From contig NC_072816.1 of the NCBI RefSeq assembly GCF_003013715.1, forward strand, positions 124,001-188,000: DNA of 64,000 nucleotides, written 5' to 3'. The position numbers were made by a program, and so were the translations under genes. The DNA is from Candidozyma auris (taxonomy: Eukaryota; Ascomycota; Pichiomycetes; Serinales; Metschnikowiaceae). The notes under the pieces were generated by a model. The model was not told where the DNA came from and ran no database searches. It worked only from the letters and a program-made list of their open reading frames with translations. Shown here piece after piece: positions 62,929 through 64,000 of the stretch (position 1 is its first letter; each line of letters begins with the position of its first letter).

Positions 62929-63143
62929 AATTTGAGACCTACATATGCGGACCTTGAACCCCATTACAAAATTAACAAACGAATTTCTTACATGAAAGTG
63001 TTCTGAATGTAGCTTCTGCACCTCTTGTGACGCCATTGGCGCCGCTATGACTGAAACCATTGATTTTGACCAATCATAGTGAAGTCGTGCGCCGCCCAGA
63101 GATCTTTTACCGCGCTTAGCTCGTCCCATTACCCGATTGAGAA

Positions 63144-63150
63144 TGAGTCA
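63144..63150 (+). promoter_or_regulatory. Gcn4 site upstream of ARG3
   Basis: TGAGTCA, 53 bp before the ARG3 start. Gcn4 control of arginine biosynthesis is well established in yeasts. Confidence 0.65.
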
Positions 63151-63202
63151 ATCTTGCAACATATAAGCTTGAAAAATCTTCCCACCCTCAGATCTTTTCT
63201 CC

Positions 63203-64000
63203 ATGTTCAAAAGATTCTTCAGTTCTTCCGTATCCAAATCCCACATGAGCTCCCCACGCCATCTTGTCAACATTCTGCTGCTCACCAACGAAGAGTTCAA
63301 AGCCTTAGTGACGAAAGCTGAGGCACTCAAAAAGGTGGTGAAAACAGGCAATGTCGCCCTGATAAAGGAGAATCACGATAAGCTTTTGGGCAAAGTGGTT
63401 GCCCTCTTGTTTTCAAAGAGGTCCACTCGTACCAGAATCTCCACTGAAGGTGCTGCTGCTCATTTCGGTGCCCAACCCATGTTCTTGGGCAAAGACGATA
63501 TCCAATTGGGCGTGAACGAGTCGATGTACGATACAACCAAGGTGATTTCGTCAATGACATCGTGTATTTTTGCTCGTGTCAACAAGCACCAGGATATCGT
63601 GGACTTGTGCAAGGATTCGTCGGTTCCCATCATCAACTCTCTTTGCGACATGTACCATCCACTTCAGGCAATCGCCGATCTTTTGAGTATCAAGGAGACG
63701 TTCGGCAAAACTGAGGGGCTCAAGTTGGCGTGGATTGGCGACGCCAACAACGTGATCAACGATCTTGCAATTGCTGCGTTGAAGATGGGGATTTCTGTGT
63801 CTGTATCGATTCCACCTTCGGTGCTGTTTGAGAAAGTGATTGTAGACGACGCAGAGAAATTGGTTCAGGAAAGCAATGGCAAAGTGTCATTTGAGGTGGT
63901 CAACAGTCCAGCTGCAGCACTTAAAGATGCCAATGTCGTTGTTACAGATACGTGGATTTCGATGGGCGAAGAGCTGCAAAAGGAAGCCAAACTCAAGCAG
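63203..64000 (+). CDS. ARG3: Ornithine carbamoyltransferase, mitochondrial, 3' end missing
   Basis: Arg3 makes citrulline from ornithine and carbamoyl phosphate in arginine synthesis. The 266 codons present cover most of the enzyme. The carbamoyl-phosphate motif is SKRSTRTRISTEGAAAHFGA, followed by FLGKDDIQLGVNES, the HPLQAIADLL histidine motif, WIGDANNVINDL for ornithine binding and VVTDTWISMGEE. The start at 63203 gives MFKRFFSSSVSKSH before the conserved part, a basic, Ser-rich mitochondrial presequence. A second ATG at 63245 lacks it. S. cerevisiae Arg3 is cytosolic, but in most other fungi it is mitochondrial. CTG codons at about residues 20-21 read as Ser-Ser give the expected NISSLTNEEF. 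The C-terminal HCLPR part is outside the window. Confidence 0.95.
   Translation, partial: MFKRFFSSSVSKSHMSSPRHLVNILLLTNEEFKALVTKAEALKKVVKTGNVALIKENHDKLLGKVVALLFSKRSTRTRISTEGAAAHFGAQPMFLGKDDIQLGVNESMYDTTKVISSMTSCIFARVNKHQDIVDLCKDSSVPIINSLCDMYHPLQAIADLLSIKETFGKTEGLKLAWIGDANNVINDLAIAALKMGISVSVSIPPSVLFEKVIVDDAEKLVQESNGKVSFEVVNSPAAALKDANVVVTDTWISMGEELQKEAKLKQ

Larger units (their letters stand above)
62719..63202. other. ARG3 promoter region
   Basis: About 480 bp, containing a pyrimidine tract, one exact motif copy (62920-62928) and a Gcn4 site (63144-63150). No gene seen. Confidence 0.7.

Noticed and set aside
60715..63202. Centromere
   Set aside because: Centromeres in Clavispora relatives are reported as long, gene-free, GC-poor troughs. 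This gap is G/T-rich rather than AT-rich and only 2.5 kb.
1..64000. tRNA genes, snRNAs, transposons, CRISPR arrays
   Set aside because: I looked in the intergenic regions for B-box sequences (GGTTCRANYCC), U1/U2/U6 5' ends, and long terminal repeats and found none. CRISPR arrays are not expected in a yeast. A covariance-model scan could still find a tRNA I missed.

Overview
The window is nuclear DNA from a budding yeast of the CTG-Ser clade (Saccharomycotina), probably a haploid member of the Metschnikowiaceae (Clavispora or the Candida auris/haemulonii neighbourhood). The evidence is dense intron-poor genes with clear yeast orthologues, start codons preceded by A-rich leaders, and CTG codons at positions where homologues have serine. 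The best example is RIB2, where a CTG at 33034-33036 (minus strand) falls in the pseudouridine-synthase motif that normally reads RLDRLTSG. A pair of CTGs near the ARG3 start gives the same reading. The species call is an inference.

Layout. 1-6.6 kb: start of a Gre2-like reductase (minus), then ATG9 and NOP14 (plus). 7.3-12 kb: PIC2 carrier, AGE2 ArfGAP (minus), a cytochrome b5. 12.7-16.2 kb: a Yap/Fcr3-like bZIP factor and STI1. 16.3-21.7 kb: two related Zn2Cys6 transcription factors in tandem (minus). 22.9-29.2 kb: NAT1, SFT2, GET5/MDY2, NCE101 and an MSB3-like RabGAP. 30.3-42.2 kb: RIM21, RIB2, PRP9, INP54, ABD1, FSH1, RIT1. 43-47.9 kb: SPT2, POP5, TFC4. 49.5-56.3 kb: an ECM21/CSR2-type arrestin, 3-hydroxyisobutyrate dehydrogenase, a DUF1989 protein. 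56.4-60.7 kb: AIM22, POP4, RPC34 and an Ntr2-like protein. 60.7-63.2 kb: a gene-free stretch holding a candidate structured noncoding RNA. The window ends inside ARG3, which has a mitochondrial presequence.

Common themes. Several genes serve Pol III and its products (TFC4, RPC34, POP4, POP5, RIT1). Others serve mRNA processing (PRP9, ABD1, possibly NTR2), ribosome assembly and protein biogenesis (NOP14, NAT1, STI1, GET5), and membrane traffic (ATG9, AGE2, SFT2, MSB3, ECM21). Most are ordinary housekeeping genes.

Three things stand out. First, a 9-base motif, TTYGCAGCC (usually followed by A), occurs 20 times between genes on both strands, mostly 75-450 bp upstream of a start codon, and only twice inside genes. 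It looks like the site of a general promoter-binding factor. Second, 61.56-62.72 kb is G/T-rich, noncoding, rich in hairpins with G-U pairs, preceded by a motif copy and a TATA box, and ends in a hairpin plus a long T-run. It may be a long structured RNA; telomerase RNA is one hypothesis. Third, seven genes (ATG9, NOP14, AGE2, CYB5, one Zn2Cys6 factor, ECM21, DUF1989) need at least thirteen single-base frame changes to be read, mostly in short base runs. Two are a compensating pair. This points to assembly or sequencing indels rather than decay.
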